Below, in pieces: positions 17,767 through 26,726 of a stretch of 64,000 bases of DNA. Position 1 is the first letter of the stretch; the number at the start of each line of letters is the position of its first letter. Origin of the DNA: Enterovibrio coralii (GTDB lineage Bacteria > Pseudomonadota > Gammaproteobacteria > Enterobacterales > Vibrionaceae). The notes beneath the pieces are model-generated. The model saw only the letters and a list, made by a program, of their open reading frames with translations. It ran no database searches and was not told the DNA's origin. The position numbers and the translations under genes were made by a program. The stretch is taken from positions 1 to 64,000 of the forward strand of contig NZ_LNTY01000006.1 of NCBI RefSeq assembly GCF_001559595.1. Reading direction: 5' to 3'.

Positions 17767-18477
17767 ATGTTTGTTTCACACAATGAATTGGTCACCTTGT
17801 GTGCCAAGGCGTTTGAGAGCCTACAAAAGCACTGCGGCGAGTCAGATGCGATCGCAAACATGGTGGTGGAGCTAGAAATGGCGGGGCTCGGGGGTGTCGC
17901 AAACTTTGTTGCAGCTCTGCAGTTTCTCGATGAAGAACGAAAACCCGTTTCGCCGTCCATCGTCATCGATTTGAATCATGTAGAGGCCGATCTTCACGGT
18001 ACGAGCTTGCTGTGCCATTTTCCAGCGCTGCTGGATGTCACCATCGAGCAGCTGATCAGTGCGAAGTCTGCGCGTTTGACGATTCATCAATGCAGCAATC
18101 GGCACTTTGCATTTGGTGAGCTGGTAAAGCTATCAGGTAAAGGGATTTCAGTTCGAATGACATGGTGCAATGACAAAGTACCGCTCGGTGTCGAGTACAT
18201 ACACAATGCAGGGCGTCGTTATCCGGACATCTACTTTGGGGACAATCAGGATATTGGCGTTCACGACGTAGAGATTGAATTGAGCTTGGTGCCATTCATC
18301 ATGGATGACGCAAGCTTGTCACCGGATATTTCGGCGGAGATGCAGGCCATATCGTTTCAACGTGCATGGGAATGTGGCATTGAAGTTGATGAGGCACATT
18401 GGTTGACGATGAAAGCTTTTGCCTCACGAGGCTTGGTGGAAAACAGCGAGCAGTCGCAACGCGGTGCGGGTGAATAG
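17767..18477 (+). CDS. DUF3726-like protein, last gene of the operon
   Basis: A 236-residue protein beginning MFVSHNELVTLCAKAF, which resembles the opening of DUF3726 proteins, with MAGLGGVANFVAALQFL next and a region of alternating strands and acidic residues after that. Function unknown. It starts 5 bases after the preceding gene and ends just before a strong terminator, so it is part of the RidA-BCCT transcription unit. Its repeated company with an M19 hydrolase and a betaine carrier suggests a role in that pathway, as a catalytic subunit or chaperone, but nothing in the sequence proves it. Confidence 0.75.
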   Translation: MFVSHNELVTLCAKAFESLQKHCGESDAIANMVVELEMAGLGGVANFVAALQFLDEERKPVSPSIVIDLNHVEADLHGTSLLCHFPALLDVTIEQLISAKSARLTIHQCSNRHFAFGELVKLSGKGISVRMTWCNDKVPLGVEYIHNAGRRYPDIYFGDNQDIGVHDVEIELSLVPFIMDDASLSPDISAEMQAISFQRAWECGIEVDEAHWLTMKAFASRGLVENSEQSQRGAGE

Positions 18478-18489
18478 CCTAACGCAGTT

Positions 18490-18523
18490 GAAAAAAAGCC
18501 CTGATTGTTCAGGGCTTTTTTTT
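18490..18523. terminator. Bidirectional terminator between convergent units
   Basis: AAAAAAAGCCCTGA and TTCAGGGCTTTTTTTT form a stem with T-runs on both strands. It serves both the RidA operon (+) and efpL (-). Confidence 0.9.
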
Positions 18524-18526
18524 CGA

Positions 18527-19102
18527 TTATTTTCCGTCTACGCGGTTCATGAACTTGTGTTCAGCCGTGTTGATGCGGATTTTGTCGCCAGGTGCTACAT
18601 ATTCTGGAACCTGAACAACCAGACCTGTAGTCAGGGTTGCAGGCTTAGTACGTGCACTTGCAGACGCGCCTTTGATTGACGGCGATGTCTCGGTGATCAC
18701 CAGATCAACCGAAGATGGCAGTTCGATTGCAACAGGCTTGCCGCTTACTGCCAGAACTTGAATACCTTTAGTATCTTCAGTGATGAACAGCAGTTCTTCA
18801 GCGATGTCTTCTTGGTTGAAGTGGTATGGCGTGTAGTCTTCACAATCCATGAAGATGTACTCGTTACCGTCGATGTAAGAGAAGTCTGCTGCGTGACGGC
18901 TGAAGTCAGCCAGCGTCAGCATATCGTCTGCTTTGAAGCTCTCGTCGTATTTTGCACCTGTTGCTACATCGTACAGACGCATACGGAACAAGCTGTTACC
19001 CGCGCGGCCGCTTGGAGTCAGCTTAGAAATGTCTTTAACTGCCAGTACTTTGCCGTTGTGTTCGATCACGGCGTTCTTTTTAATTTCACTTGCCTTTGGC
19101 AT
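18527..19102 (-). CDS. efpL: Elongation factor P-like protein
   Basis: EfpL (formerly YeiP), 191 residues, an EF-P paralogue that enters the ribosomal E site and relieves stalling at proline and other difficult motifs. Three domains are seen: the N-terminal KOW-like domain with loop [12 protein letters not shown], a middle OB domain with [12 protein letters not shown] and DYTPYHF, and a C-terminal OB domain with the family signature [17 protein letters not shown] and [15 protein letters not shown]. The loop tip has arginine instead of a modifiable lysine, as in known EfpL. The ATG giving MPKASEIKK matches the family start; a GTG two codons upstream is less likely. Confidence 0.93.
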   Translation of the reverse strand: MPKASEIKKNAVIEHNGKVLAVKDISKLTPSGRAGNSLFRMRLYDVATGAKYDESFKADDMLTLADFSRHAADFSYIDGNEYIFMDCEDYTPYHFNQEDIAEELLFITEDTKGIQVLAVSGKPVAIELPSSVDLVITETSPSIKGASASARTKPATLTTGLVVQVPEYVAPGDKIRINTAEHKFMNRVDGK

Positions 19103-19282
19103 GGTCACTATTCCAGTTGAATAACTGCAGCGAAAAATATCACGATTTCTGATTTTGGCAAGATGGGAGCAGCAGAGTTTCTCTAAATCAAGATGCGTCG
19201 CAAATGCAAAGCCGGTTGTCTTTGAATCTGGCTAGACTGGTTGCGGGCATATACTGAATGCGTATCTGAATCTGGAGGATGT

Positions 19283-19846
19283 ATGAACACAGCCTTAGTG
19301 GTAATCGACTTCATCAACGACATCGTTCATCCGGACGGAAAAATCCCCTCATGTGCAGAGCAAGTGGCAGAGAAGGGAGTGATTGAAAAAGCCAATGACG
19401 CTATTGCGTGGGCGAGGAAGTTGGAACATCTCATCATCTTTGTCAAAGTTGGCTTCACGGAAGGGTATCAAGACCAGCCAAAGCATTCTCCCATCTTTGG
19501 TAAAGCCAATAGCCTCGGTGCATTAAACCTCAACGGTTGGGGGACGGCGTTTCATGAAGACTTGCAGGTGACAGCCAACGATTTAGTGGTGGTTAAACCG
19601 CGAGTGAACCCATTCTACTGTACGTCGCTCGACGCGACGCTTCGGGCAAATCAAATCAACAACCTCTATGTATGTGGCGTAAGCACATCGTGGGCGATTC
19701 AGAGCATAGTGCGTGATGCCCATGACCGTGATTATGTCGTCCATGTTGTCGCTGATGCCTGTGCCGCACACACTGACGCTGAACACTCGGCTTCGCTGGC
19801 GCAACTTGAGAGAATCGCAACGATTACGCCAAGTCGATTGCTATGA
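19283..19846 (+). CDS. Isochorismatase-fold protein lacking the catalytic cysteine
   Basis: A 187-residue protein of the isochorismatase/cysteine hydrolase superfamily. The aspartate (VVIDFINDI, D9) and lysine (VVVKPRVNPF, K105) of the catalytic triad are present. The position of the nucleophilic cysteine (usual pattern GVATxxC) reads GVSTSWA, that is alanine 138; a cysteine at 131, just before, is not in register. It is therefore unlikely to be a nicotinamidase or carbamoylase, but could be a true isochorismatase-type enzyme, which works without cysteine, or an inactive binder. The ATG at 19283 has GGAGGATGT upstream. A single gene divergent from efpL. Confidence 0.85.
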   Translation: MNTALVVIDFINDIVHPDGKIPSCAEQVAEKGVIEKANDAIAWARKLEHLIIFVKVGFTEGYQDQPKHSPIFGKANSLGALNLNGWGTAFHEDLQVTANDLVVVKPRVNPFYCTSLDATLRANQINNLYVCGVSTSWAIQSIVRDAHDRDYVVHVVADACAAHTDAEHSASLAQLERIATITPSRLL

Positions 19847-19908
19847 TGCCTGACTTTCTTTAATTCTTAATGTAACGTGATGAAAAATCTCGGTAGGTGA
19901 TTGTTTTT

Positions 19909-20442
19909 ATGATTAAAACGTTGAGCTCTAAAGTTGTATACGAAAACAAATGGATGTCGGTAAGAGAAGACCAGATTGAACGTCCGAGCGGCGCACAAGG
20001 TATTTATGGCGTGGTTGATAAACCAGACTGTGCGGTGATTATTGCCGTGGATGACGGCCAAATTCACTTGGTACAACAGTACAGATACACAGTTCAACAG
20101 CGCTGCTGGGAGCTTCCGCAAGGTGCGTGGGAATCTAACCCTGATGCGGATCATTTGGAGCTGGCTAAAGGGGAGTTAAGAGAGGAAACAGGGTTGGATG
20201 CTGCGTCAATGACGTATCTCGGCAAACAATACATTGCCTATGGATTTTTGAATCAAACTTGTCATATCTATTTCGCCACACAACTATCTCACATTGGGAA
20301 TTGTTTAGACGTGGAAGAAGAAGATTTAATTTCTCGTGCTTTTAACATTTCAGATTTTGAAAACATGATCGTCGAAGGAGAGATCCGAGATAATGTGACG
20401 ATTGCCGCATATGGTCTGGCGAAATTAAAGAAAGTCGTATAA
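19909..20442 (+). CDS. NUDIX hydrolase (ADP-sugar pyrophosphatase type)
   Basis: A 177-residue NUDIX protein. The Nudix box is partly canonical: ELPQGAWE, then ELAKGELREETGLDA at about residues 86-100, with the REExxEE metal site seen as LREETG. The N-terminal strands (KVVYENKWMSVREDQIERPSG) and VQQYRYTVQQRCWELPQG are typical of the ADP-ribose/sugar pyrophosphatase group, which cleaves nucleoside diphosphate sugars to AMP or UMP and a sugar phosphate. An ATG at 19909 was preferred to a GTG four codons upstream. A single gene. Confidence 0.88.
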   Translation: MIKTLSSKVVYENKWMSVREDQIERPSGAQGIYGVVDKPDCAVIIAVDDGQIHLVQQYRYTVQQRCWELPQGAWESNPDADHLELAKGELREETGLDAASMTYLGKQYIAYGFLNQTCHIYFATQLSHIGNCLDVEEEDLISRAFNISDFENMIVEGEIRDNVTIAAYGLAKLKKVV

Positions 20443-20730
20443 TTATTTTTGTGAAACTTGTGATGGTATGTTGAATTTTTTTCTTGCCTTTTAACAAGGA
20501 GTTAGTGGCTGAGGTGTAACTGAGGAAAATAATTCCGATAGAGCTGTAAAAATTTACAATTTGATGAATATAGTTATGTTTTTTTGAGCAATAACTCCAT
20601 TATAATCCGCCTAGATCTGGCGCGAACTCTACAAGAAGCAGAATATTTACTTTCGAAGTGATCAGGTCAGTTTCACCTTCACAGGGAAACAAATAATAAG
20701 AATTGGAATAAATCGCTCTCGGAAGTACTT

Positions 20731-22899
20731 ATGTTTAGAGCTCGTCTGGCGACAACGATCGCAGGCTTCATATTGCCGTTTCCAATAACAGCATTTGCAC
20801 AGTCGGATCTTAGTGAATTATTGGATATGCCGTTGGAGGCACTGTCTGATACCAAAGTCGTGTCTGCTACGAAAACAGCGTTAAGCCTTGCCGATATTCC
20901 CGCCGCTACCTATGTCATCACCGCAAAAGAAATCAAACGATCAGGCGTACGATCCGTCGCCGATGCCTTAACCCTAGCACCGGGTTTACATGTCGCTAAG
21001 TTTTCCAACTACGACTGGGGTGTTTCCGCGCGCACAACCAATGAAGCGATGAGCAATTCCATGCTGGTGATGGTGGATGGCCGAAGCGTATTTAACCCGA
21101 TGTTCTCCGGTGTAGACTGGGATTTGATTCCGGTTAGCTTGGACAACATTGACCATATTGAGGTGGTGCTAGGGCCGGTCGGCACTATTTGGGGTGGCAA
21201 CGCGGTTCATGCTGTCATTAACATCATCACAGTTGATGCTGAAGATGCACCGAAACGCCATGTTTCTGCGGCAGTGGGTAACTACCACTATCAAGAATAC
21301 CAAGCGCATCACGCAGGCAAAGTCAGCGATAATCTATTCATGAGCGGATATGCTGAGTTTGTTCAGCATATGCCGTGGACGAGTGACCAAGAAATTGTCC
21401 AACCTCATCAAGACTACCGTGTTTATACCGAACGCTTTGGTTTGCGCGGCGACTACCAACATTTCGATAAAACCGTTTCTTTCCAACTAGGCGGCATTCG
21501 TTCCCGTGAAGATTATCAGTGGGGTCTGTATCAGCCGCACTTCTTAAACGGTGGTGAAGATGTTGATGACTTTGCGCCATATCAAACGGAAATGCTTGCC
21601 GAAGAATACTTTGGTGGCGTGAAGTATTTGCAAGAACTTGGTGAAGACCGTCACTGGGAACAGCAGCTTTGGATCACTTACAGCAGCAGTGATGGTTCCG
21701 ACCGCAACGCGTATTTCACACGTTACGATTCAGAAACGAGCTATCAAGATGCCAACTTCTTTGGTGGCCACTTAACGCTTGGCTTGAATTACCGCTTTAT
21801 TGATGAATATTTCAGACCTTACAGTGCGGACGAAAGCCTTTTGTCACCGTATGTGAGAGTCGCAGATGAGCAAGGTTACGGTAACAAGAGCATCGCGGGT
21901 TACTTTAACTTTATCTACCCGATCACTGACTCAACCACAGTGATGCTGGGTAATCGTTGGCAGTATTTTGACATTAACCACGAAACGTATTCTCAGCCTC
22001 AGCTCAGGGTTATGCAAAAGCTGACTGACGGCCAAAGTGTATGGGCAGGTTGGGGTAGAGCCTTGGTGACACCCGCCCGTGATGGCCGAAGCGCACACTT
22101 CAAGAGAAATGTTTATGCGAGCGATCAGTACGTTTGCGTGCAGTTGGCACCGAATAATGTCTATTGCGGAGACTTTGATCGCTACCGTACAACGACATAC
22201 GTAGGCAAAGAAGAGCTAAAAGCCCCCGAAGTTGATACTTTCGAAGTCGGGTATAAGTTCTATGAAAAGAACAACGTTAGCTTTGACGTTAATTTGTTTT
22301 ACAGCGAAGAATCTAACATTCCGGTTTGGGCTTACGACCCTAACAGCTCTGGCGCAATGATTGTCACTGGCAACTCTTCTCCGGGCACCGTGGGGACGTT
22401 GGTTGAATCTATCGTCTATCGAAAAGAAGAGCGTGTTTCTTCTAAAACAAGCGGCGGTGAGATCGCCCTTAAGTGGCTGGTAAGTAAAGACCTTCAGGTC
22501 AATGCAAACTACAGCTACAAGCGGATCAAAGCAGAGTTTGATGGTGCAGAAAGCCTCGCTATCAAGCAATTGCTCAAAACCTATGAAAATGAACCGCAGC
22601 ATTTAGCCAGCGCGCAAGTCATGTGGGATGTAACAGACAGTTTTTGGGTGAGCAGTGTGTTGCACTATGCGTCTGGCACTGATCCGGATGACATTCTCGC
22701 CAACGCGGAGCAAGTTGCGTGGCCAGATGTGGTTACGTGGGACCTTCTTTTTGGTCTCCAGCCCTTCTATAAAGGGTTAGAAATGACCCTCACGGTTGAA
22801 AACCTGTTTAACGATCAAATTAATGAGTTTCCAGAGTCATACAATGGGTTCGACAATGGCACCCAATATTGGCTGGAGCTTGATTGGTTTTTGCCCTGA
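20731..22899 (+). CDS. TonB-dependent outer-membrane receptor
   Basis: A 722-residue receptor. It has a signal peptide (about residues 1-23, ending AFAQ) and the plug domain with SATKTALSLADIPAATYVIT, RSVADALTLAPGLHV, MVDGRSVFNPMFSG and EVVLGPVGTIWGGNAVHAVINII. The 22-strand barrel follows, with LFNDQINEFPES near the end. There is no N-terminal signalling domain of the FecA type. The ligand is unknown. The plug resembles receptors that in Shewanella and Vibrio sit before a YfiR-like gene and a diguanylate cyclase, as here (6 bases to the next gene). A 288-base leader with a TATAAT at 20601-20606 precedes it. Confidence 0.92.
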   Translation: MFRARLATTIAGFILPFPITAFAQSDLSELLDMPLEALSDTKVVSATKTALSLADIPAATYVITAKEIKRSGVRSVADALTLAPGLHVAKFSNYDWGVSARTTNEAMSNSMLVMVDGRSVFNPMFSGVDWDLIPVSLDNIDHIEVVLGPVGTIWGGNAVHAVINIITVDAEDAPKRHVSAAVGNYHYQEYQAHHAGKVSDNLFMSGYAEFVQHMPWTSDQEIVQPHQDYRVYTERFGLRGDYQHFDKTVSFQLGGIRSREDYQWGLYQPHFLNGGEDVDDFAPYQTEMLAEEYFGGVKYLQELGEDRHWEQQLWITYSSSDGSDRNAYFTRYDSETSYQDANFFGGHLTLGLNYRFIDEYFRPYSADESLLSPYVRVADEQGYGNKSIAGYFNFIYPITDSTTVMLGNRWQYFDINHETYSQPQLRVMQKLTDGQSVWAGWGRALVTPARDGRSAHFKRNVYASDQYVCVQLAPNNVYCGDFDRYRTTTYVGKEELKAPEVDTFEVGYKFYEKNNVSFDVNLFYSEESNIPVWAYDPNSSGAMIVTGNSSPGTVGTLVESIVYRKEERVSSKTSGGEIALKWLVSKDLQVNANYSYKRIKAEFDGAESLAIKQLLKTYENEPQHLASAQVMWDVTDSFWVSSVLHYASGTDPDDILANAEQVAWPDVVTWDLLFGLQPFYKGLEMTLTVENLFNDQINEFPESYNGFDNGTQYWLELDWFLP

Positions 22900-22905
22900 G
22901 GATCT

Positions 22906-23472
22906 ATGGTAAAGCGTAAATGGGATTTACAACGCTTTAAGCGACTGTTTTCTGCACCTTTTGTGGGTGTGCTGATGTCGCTTGTCCTTGTATTAGGGCA
23001 CTATGTCGAGGCGGCGGATTTCACCGATGACGAGTTGAAGGCAGTGTACCTTTTCAGGTTTGCTTATCTTGTTAATTGGGAGAACCTGCCTTCCCAAGAC
23101 AATTTGTACCACTACTGCGTGGATGGCAGTAGCCAAGTTGCTCGACAACTTGAGACGATTGCTGAACAGAAACGCCAAAAAGCAAAGTACTGGGACATCA
23201 CTGACGACAGCGCAACGCCCAGTCGATGCCACATCTTATTCACCACCAGTCGTGAAGAAGAACATATCTTGTCACTTCGAATTCAATATCCTGATTCGCT
23301 TCTTGTCGGGGAAGGAAAGAGGTTCGTTGAAAATGGCGGTATGGCTTCATTTATAAAAATGAACAATCGAGTCAGACCTTACATTGACATGCATAATCTT
23401 CTCGGCTTGCCTTTTACGCTTCGATCACAGTTGCTTGCCATTGCTGTGACTAAGGGGGAGGTACAGGAATGA
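22906..23472 (+). CDS. YfiR-family (DUF4154) periplasmic protein
   Basis: A 188-residue exported protein: basic N-terminus, hydrophobic core at about residues 17-31 and likely cleavage at VEA-ADF. The DUF4154 pattern is clear: LKAVYLFRFAYLVNWEN at the start of the mature part, CHILFTTSREEE in the middle, and SLLVGEGKRFVENGGMASFI with a final NNRVRPYIDM. YfiR proteins sit in the periplasm and inhibit the inner-membrane cyclase YfiN. Two mature cysteines may carry redox information. The stop overlaps the next gene's start by ATGA, so the partner is almost certainly the cyclase at 23469. Confidence 0.9.
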   Translation: MVKRKWDLQRFKRLFSAPFVGVLMSLVLVLGHYVEAADFTDDELKAVYLFRFAYLVNWENLPSQDNLYHYCVDGSSQVARQLETIAEQKRQKAKYWDITDDSATPSRCHILFTTSREEEHILSLRIQYPDSLLVGEGKRFVENGGMASFIKMNNRVRPYIDMHNLLGLPFTLRSQLLAIAVTKGEVQE

Positions 23473-25397
23473 CACCTCAATTTCTAAAGAATTTACCGTT
23501 ACGCGTTAAGCTGATTTTACCAACCTGGTTGCTAATGACTGTTTTCGTCATTGGTGGTGGGTTAGCGACAACTCACATCGTTAGCCAGAACCTAGAAGAA
23601 GGGTTGGCGTATCGTGCAGATATTCTCGCGAGTGGCGCGGCGAGCAACTTAACCGCTGCCATTGCGTTTGAAGACATAGCGTCAGCCAAAGAGCAATTGA
23701 CGGCACTGAGCTATGACCCTGACCTTGTTCATGCAAAGGTCTTGAGAGATAGCGGTTCAGAATTCGTGTCATTCTCTCGCTTGCCAAAGGATTGCGCGCC
23801 ACATCCAGCCGGGTTCATCTGTAATCAGACCGCTCTAGAGCGCGTGGTCAAACCGATTCAAATGGGCAGTGAGAAGCTGGGGACGTTAGAGCTTTATTTC
23901 ACTAAAACGCGCGTGGCAGATGAGAAGCAAAGACTCACGGGTTTCCTTGTCATGGCGACGGTGGCGTTGTCGTTGTTCGCGCTATTCTTTGCGCGCCTGA
24001 TCCATGGATTTGTTTCGCAGCCCCTGTCATCACTGCATCGCTCCATGTCGAACATGATTCGGTTAGGTATAATGAGCAACACACTTCCGGTTACCCGTTA
24101 TGACGAGCTAGGGCAGCTCACCGAGTGTTTCAATGACATGGTGACAAGCTTGTATGAGCGGGACAAACAGCTAACGGCAACGCTGAGCCAACTGGAAGAG
24201 AAAAGTATTTATATCAATCACGTATTGGATACGATTGATCACGGTATTTTGGTTATCGCGCCGGGCGACGTAGTGACTTACTTTAATCCAGCGGCAGAGA
24301 TAGAGTTGAAGTCGATGGGCTGTGACCCAACAAACCTCGACCATATTTTGTCTAACTTCCTGCCAGCGACGACCTTGTTAGAAGTCTCAAGTGCGATTGA
24401 TGAGCATCGTCCAATCCATGCTGTTGAAATCCGACATCGTGTTTCGGGCAAAGTGTATCGCGTGCGCTCAACACCAATGGCATCGGCACAACATTCTTTG
24501 GTGCAATTTGAAGACATCACTACGCTCCAAACGGCTGAGCAGCGCCGTAAACTCGCCGAATTGATCTTTGACCAAAGCAAAGATGCAACGCTTGTTCTTT
24601 CTAGAAGCCTATCCGTTGAAGCGCAAAACCGTGCTTGTTTGAAGACGTTTGGTGCGGTGGAGCATTGGAATCAGATGTTCTCGAGCGACCTTGGGCGACT
24701 GCCGTATACCGAGTTTAAAACGTTGTTGAGAAAGGGGGTGTACACCTGGCACTCTCACTTGTTCTGTATTTCTGGCACCATCCTTCCTTGCCGCATTGAT
24801 GCAAGGACAGTGACCAATAGAAATGGAAAAGTGGAAGCCTTTGTTATTTCCATTTTCGACCAAACAACACGACTTGAGCTTAAACGCCTGAACCATATGG
24901 CGCACCACGATCCTCTGACCCAACTGGCAAACCGCACCCATGCTATGGCGACGTTGGCACAGGAGCATGCCATCGGGCAGGACATGCATGTTCTGTTTGT
25001 TGACCTAGACGGCTTTAAGAACGTCAATGACCTCTATGGACACAACGTTGGCGATGAACTGTTGAAGGTAATTGCTAAGCGCCTTAAAGGCTGCGTATCT
25101 TCGGGGGATTTGGTAGCGAGATTAGCGGGCGATGAGTTTTTGCTGGGCATTCGCGGCAGTGAGCAAATCGAACATATCATGCAGCGTTTGATGAAGAAGC
25201 TGAATGAAGTCATCATGGTCGAAGGCGTGCGACCACGTGTGAGTGCCAGTATTGGCGTTCGCTATTGGGCGAGTCATGACGAGACGCCACTTAAAACGGT
25301 TATCGATCAGGCCGATAAAGCCATGTATGAAGCCAAGGCGATGGGCAAGAATCGTTACGCTTACGCAAGCGAGGGCGCAAACACTGTACTACTTTGA
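23469..25397 (+). CDS. Membrane diguanylate cyclase (HAMP-PAS-GGDEF)
   Basis: A 642-residue sensor cyclase that makes c-di-GMP from two GTP. Layout: membrane helix at about 15-37, a periplasmic loop to about 155, a second helix at about 158-178, HAMP to about 235, one or two PAS-like domains, and GGDEF from about 475. The active site reads RLAGDEFLLG, an AGDEF variant that is usually active. The preceding inhibitory site is not RxxD (it reads SSGD), so product inhibition may be weak. The plan of periplasmic sensor, HAMP and GGDEF follows YfiN/DgcN, with added PAS domains. It is translationally coupled to the YfiR-like gene. Confidence 0.92.
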   Translation: MTPQFLKNLPLRVKLILPTWLLMTVFVIGGGLATTHIVSQNLEEGLAYRADILASGAASNLTAAIAFEDIASAKEQLTALSYDPDLVHAKVLRDSGSEFVSFSRLPKDCAPHPAGFICNQTALERVVKPIQMGSEKLGTLELYFTKTRVADEKQRLTGFLVMATVALSLFALFFARLIHGFVSQPLSSLHRSMSNMIRLGIMSNTLPVTRYDELGQLTECFNDMVTSLYERDKQLTATLSQLEEKSIYINHVLDTIDHGILVIAPGDVVTYFNPAAEIELKSMGCDPTNLDHILSNFLPATTLLEVSSAIDEHRPIHAVEIRHRVSGKVYRVRSTPMASAQHSLVQFEDITTLQTAEQRRKLAELIFDQSKDATLVLSRSLSVEAQNRACLKTFGAVEHWNQMFSSDLGRLPYTEFKTLLRKGVYTWHSHLFCISGTILPCRIDARTVTNRNGKVEAFVISIFDQTTRLELKRLNHMAHHDPLTQLANRTHAMATLAQEHAIGQDMHVLFVDLDGFKNVNDLYGHNVGDELLKVIAKRLKGCVSSGDLVARLAGDEFLLGIRGSEQIEHIMQRLMKKLNEVIMVEGVRPRVSASIGVRYWASHDETPLKTVIDQADKAMYEAKAMGKNRYAYASEGANTVLL

Positions 25398-25408
25398 AAC
25401 ATAAGAAG

Positions 25409-26065
25409 ATGCACAACAATAAGAGAGACACAGTGGACTACCTCGACACTTTAGCTACACATTGCCTTGCGTTTATCGAGAAAGAGATGCAAACAGACAC
25501 CGCGCACGATACCAGCCATATCCTGCGCGTTGTTAAAACCGCCGAAGCCCTTTGTGAGATTGAAAATGCGAATAGGGCGGTTGTTCTTCCTGCCGCCTAT
25601 CTGCATGATTGCTTCACGTTTCCTAAAAATCACCCTCAGCGAAGCGAGAGCTCGCGATTTGCCGCCGATAAAGCCGTCGCGTTTCTTCGTTCCATCGATT
25701 ACCCCGCGGAGTTTTTGGAAGCCATTCACCATGCCATTGTTGCCCACAGTTTCAGTGCCAATATCACACCGGAAACTGTGGAAGCCAAAATCGTTCAAGA
25801 TGCGGATCGTCTTGATGCGTTAGGGGCGGTTGGTGTTGCGCGCTGTATTCTGGTCAGCGCGAGTTTGGGACGCCAATTGTATTCGCTGGTCGATCCTTTC
25901 TGCGAAGAGCGGGAACCAGACGATCACACGTACACGCTCGATCATTTCTATACAAAGCTTTTGGGTTTGCCTTCAACCATGCAAACCGCAGCAGCGCAAA
26001 GAGAAGGTGAGAAGCGCGTGGCGTTTATGAAGACGTTTATCGATCAACTTGATCACGAAATTTAA
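25409..26065 (+). CDS. HD-domain phosphohydrolase
   Basis: An HD superfamily metal-dependent phosphohydrolase of about 218 residues. Metal ligands are seen as H in AHDTSHILRV, the HD pair in YLHDCFTF and the distal D in KIVQDADRLDALGAVGVAR. The overall length and QDADRLDA suggest the YedJ-like group. The substrate is unknown. The frame begins 12 bases after the cyclase stop if the ATG at 25409 is used; a GTG at 25433 with AAGAGAG upstream is a good alternative. It is probably read with the upstream cyclase, though it need not share its function. Confidence 0.85.
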   Translation: MHNNKRDTVDYLDTLATHCLAFIEKEMQTDTAHDTSHILRVVKTAEALCEIENANRAVVLPAAYLHDCFTFPKNHPQRSESSRFAADKAVAFLRSIDYPAEFLEAIHHAIVAHSFSANITPETVEAKIVQDADRLDALGAVGVARCILVSASLGRQLYSLVDPFCEEREPDDHTYTLDHFYTKLLGLPSTMQTAAAQREGEKRVAFMKTFIDQLDHEI

Positions 26066-26094
26066 AGCCCACTTGGGCAAAAATGGGAGCAGGA

Positions 26095-26559
26095 ATGTCC
26101 AACACGCAGTTGGTTTTAGCAACCAAAGATGATGCCAGTCTATTGCAGGAAGCTGCGTTAACTGCATTTCATGCAGACTATAAACTTTACGGCGGCTATC
26201 CACCCAATATTGAATCGCTGGGCTGGTTCTATGAGCGAATCGCGGATAAGCAATTCTTCAAGATAGTCGTCGACACGGCTTTTGCTGGTGGTCTTTGCAT
26301 TGAAGACACTGGCGATGGCGGGATGGACATTCGTTATCTGTACATAAGCGAGGCGTTTCAGAACAAAGGCATCGGACAAGACGTTATGTCGATGGCAGAA
26401 AACTTGCTCCCTGACATTCAACAAATCTACCTATTAACGCCCTACAAAGCCTTCAGAAACCAGTACTTTTACGAAAAGCTCGGCTACAAAAAGATCGGTG
26501 AGTTTCACCCTGATCCCGATAACGAGTTTGTGGTGTTTGAGTATCAAAAACGTCTCTGA
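26095..26559 (+). CDS. GNAT family N-acetyltransferase
   Basis: A 154-residue GNAT protein. The core motif is IRYLYISEAFQNKGIGQDVM at about residues 80-99 with the QxxGIG acetyl-CoA loop, followed by NQYFYEKLGYKKIGEF, a typical C-terminal motif B. The acceptor is unknown. The ATG at 26095 follows GGGAGCAGGA; the ATG four codons upstream has no site. It lies 29 bases after the HD gene, possibly cotranscribed. Confidence 0.87.
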   Translation: MSNTQLVLATKDDASLLQEAALTAFHADYKLYGGYPPNIESLGWFYERIADKQFFKIVVDTAFAGGLCIEDTGDGGMDIRYLYISEAFQNKGIGQDVMSMAENLLPDIQQIYLLTPYKAFRNQYFYEKLGYKKIGEFHPDPDNEFVVFEYQKRL

Positions 26560-26726
26560 CAAAACGCAACGAGTTTGAATAATCTGGTTGTGTTTAACTG
26601 CAAAGCGTAACCAGATTAAGACGCCGATTCTTTTTTTACTGAACCCATCAAAAAGCCTTCTTTAATTTTTAAACTTTCTGTTAGTGTGGATTTTTGTACT
26701 AAGCATAACTGCACGAAGGAAGTGTT

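Noticed and set aside
20443..20730. Possible c-di-GMP riboswitch before the TonB-dependent receptor
   Set aside because: The leader lacks the conserved sequence blocks of the GEMM motif that I would expect to see; only a TATAAT was found.
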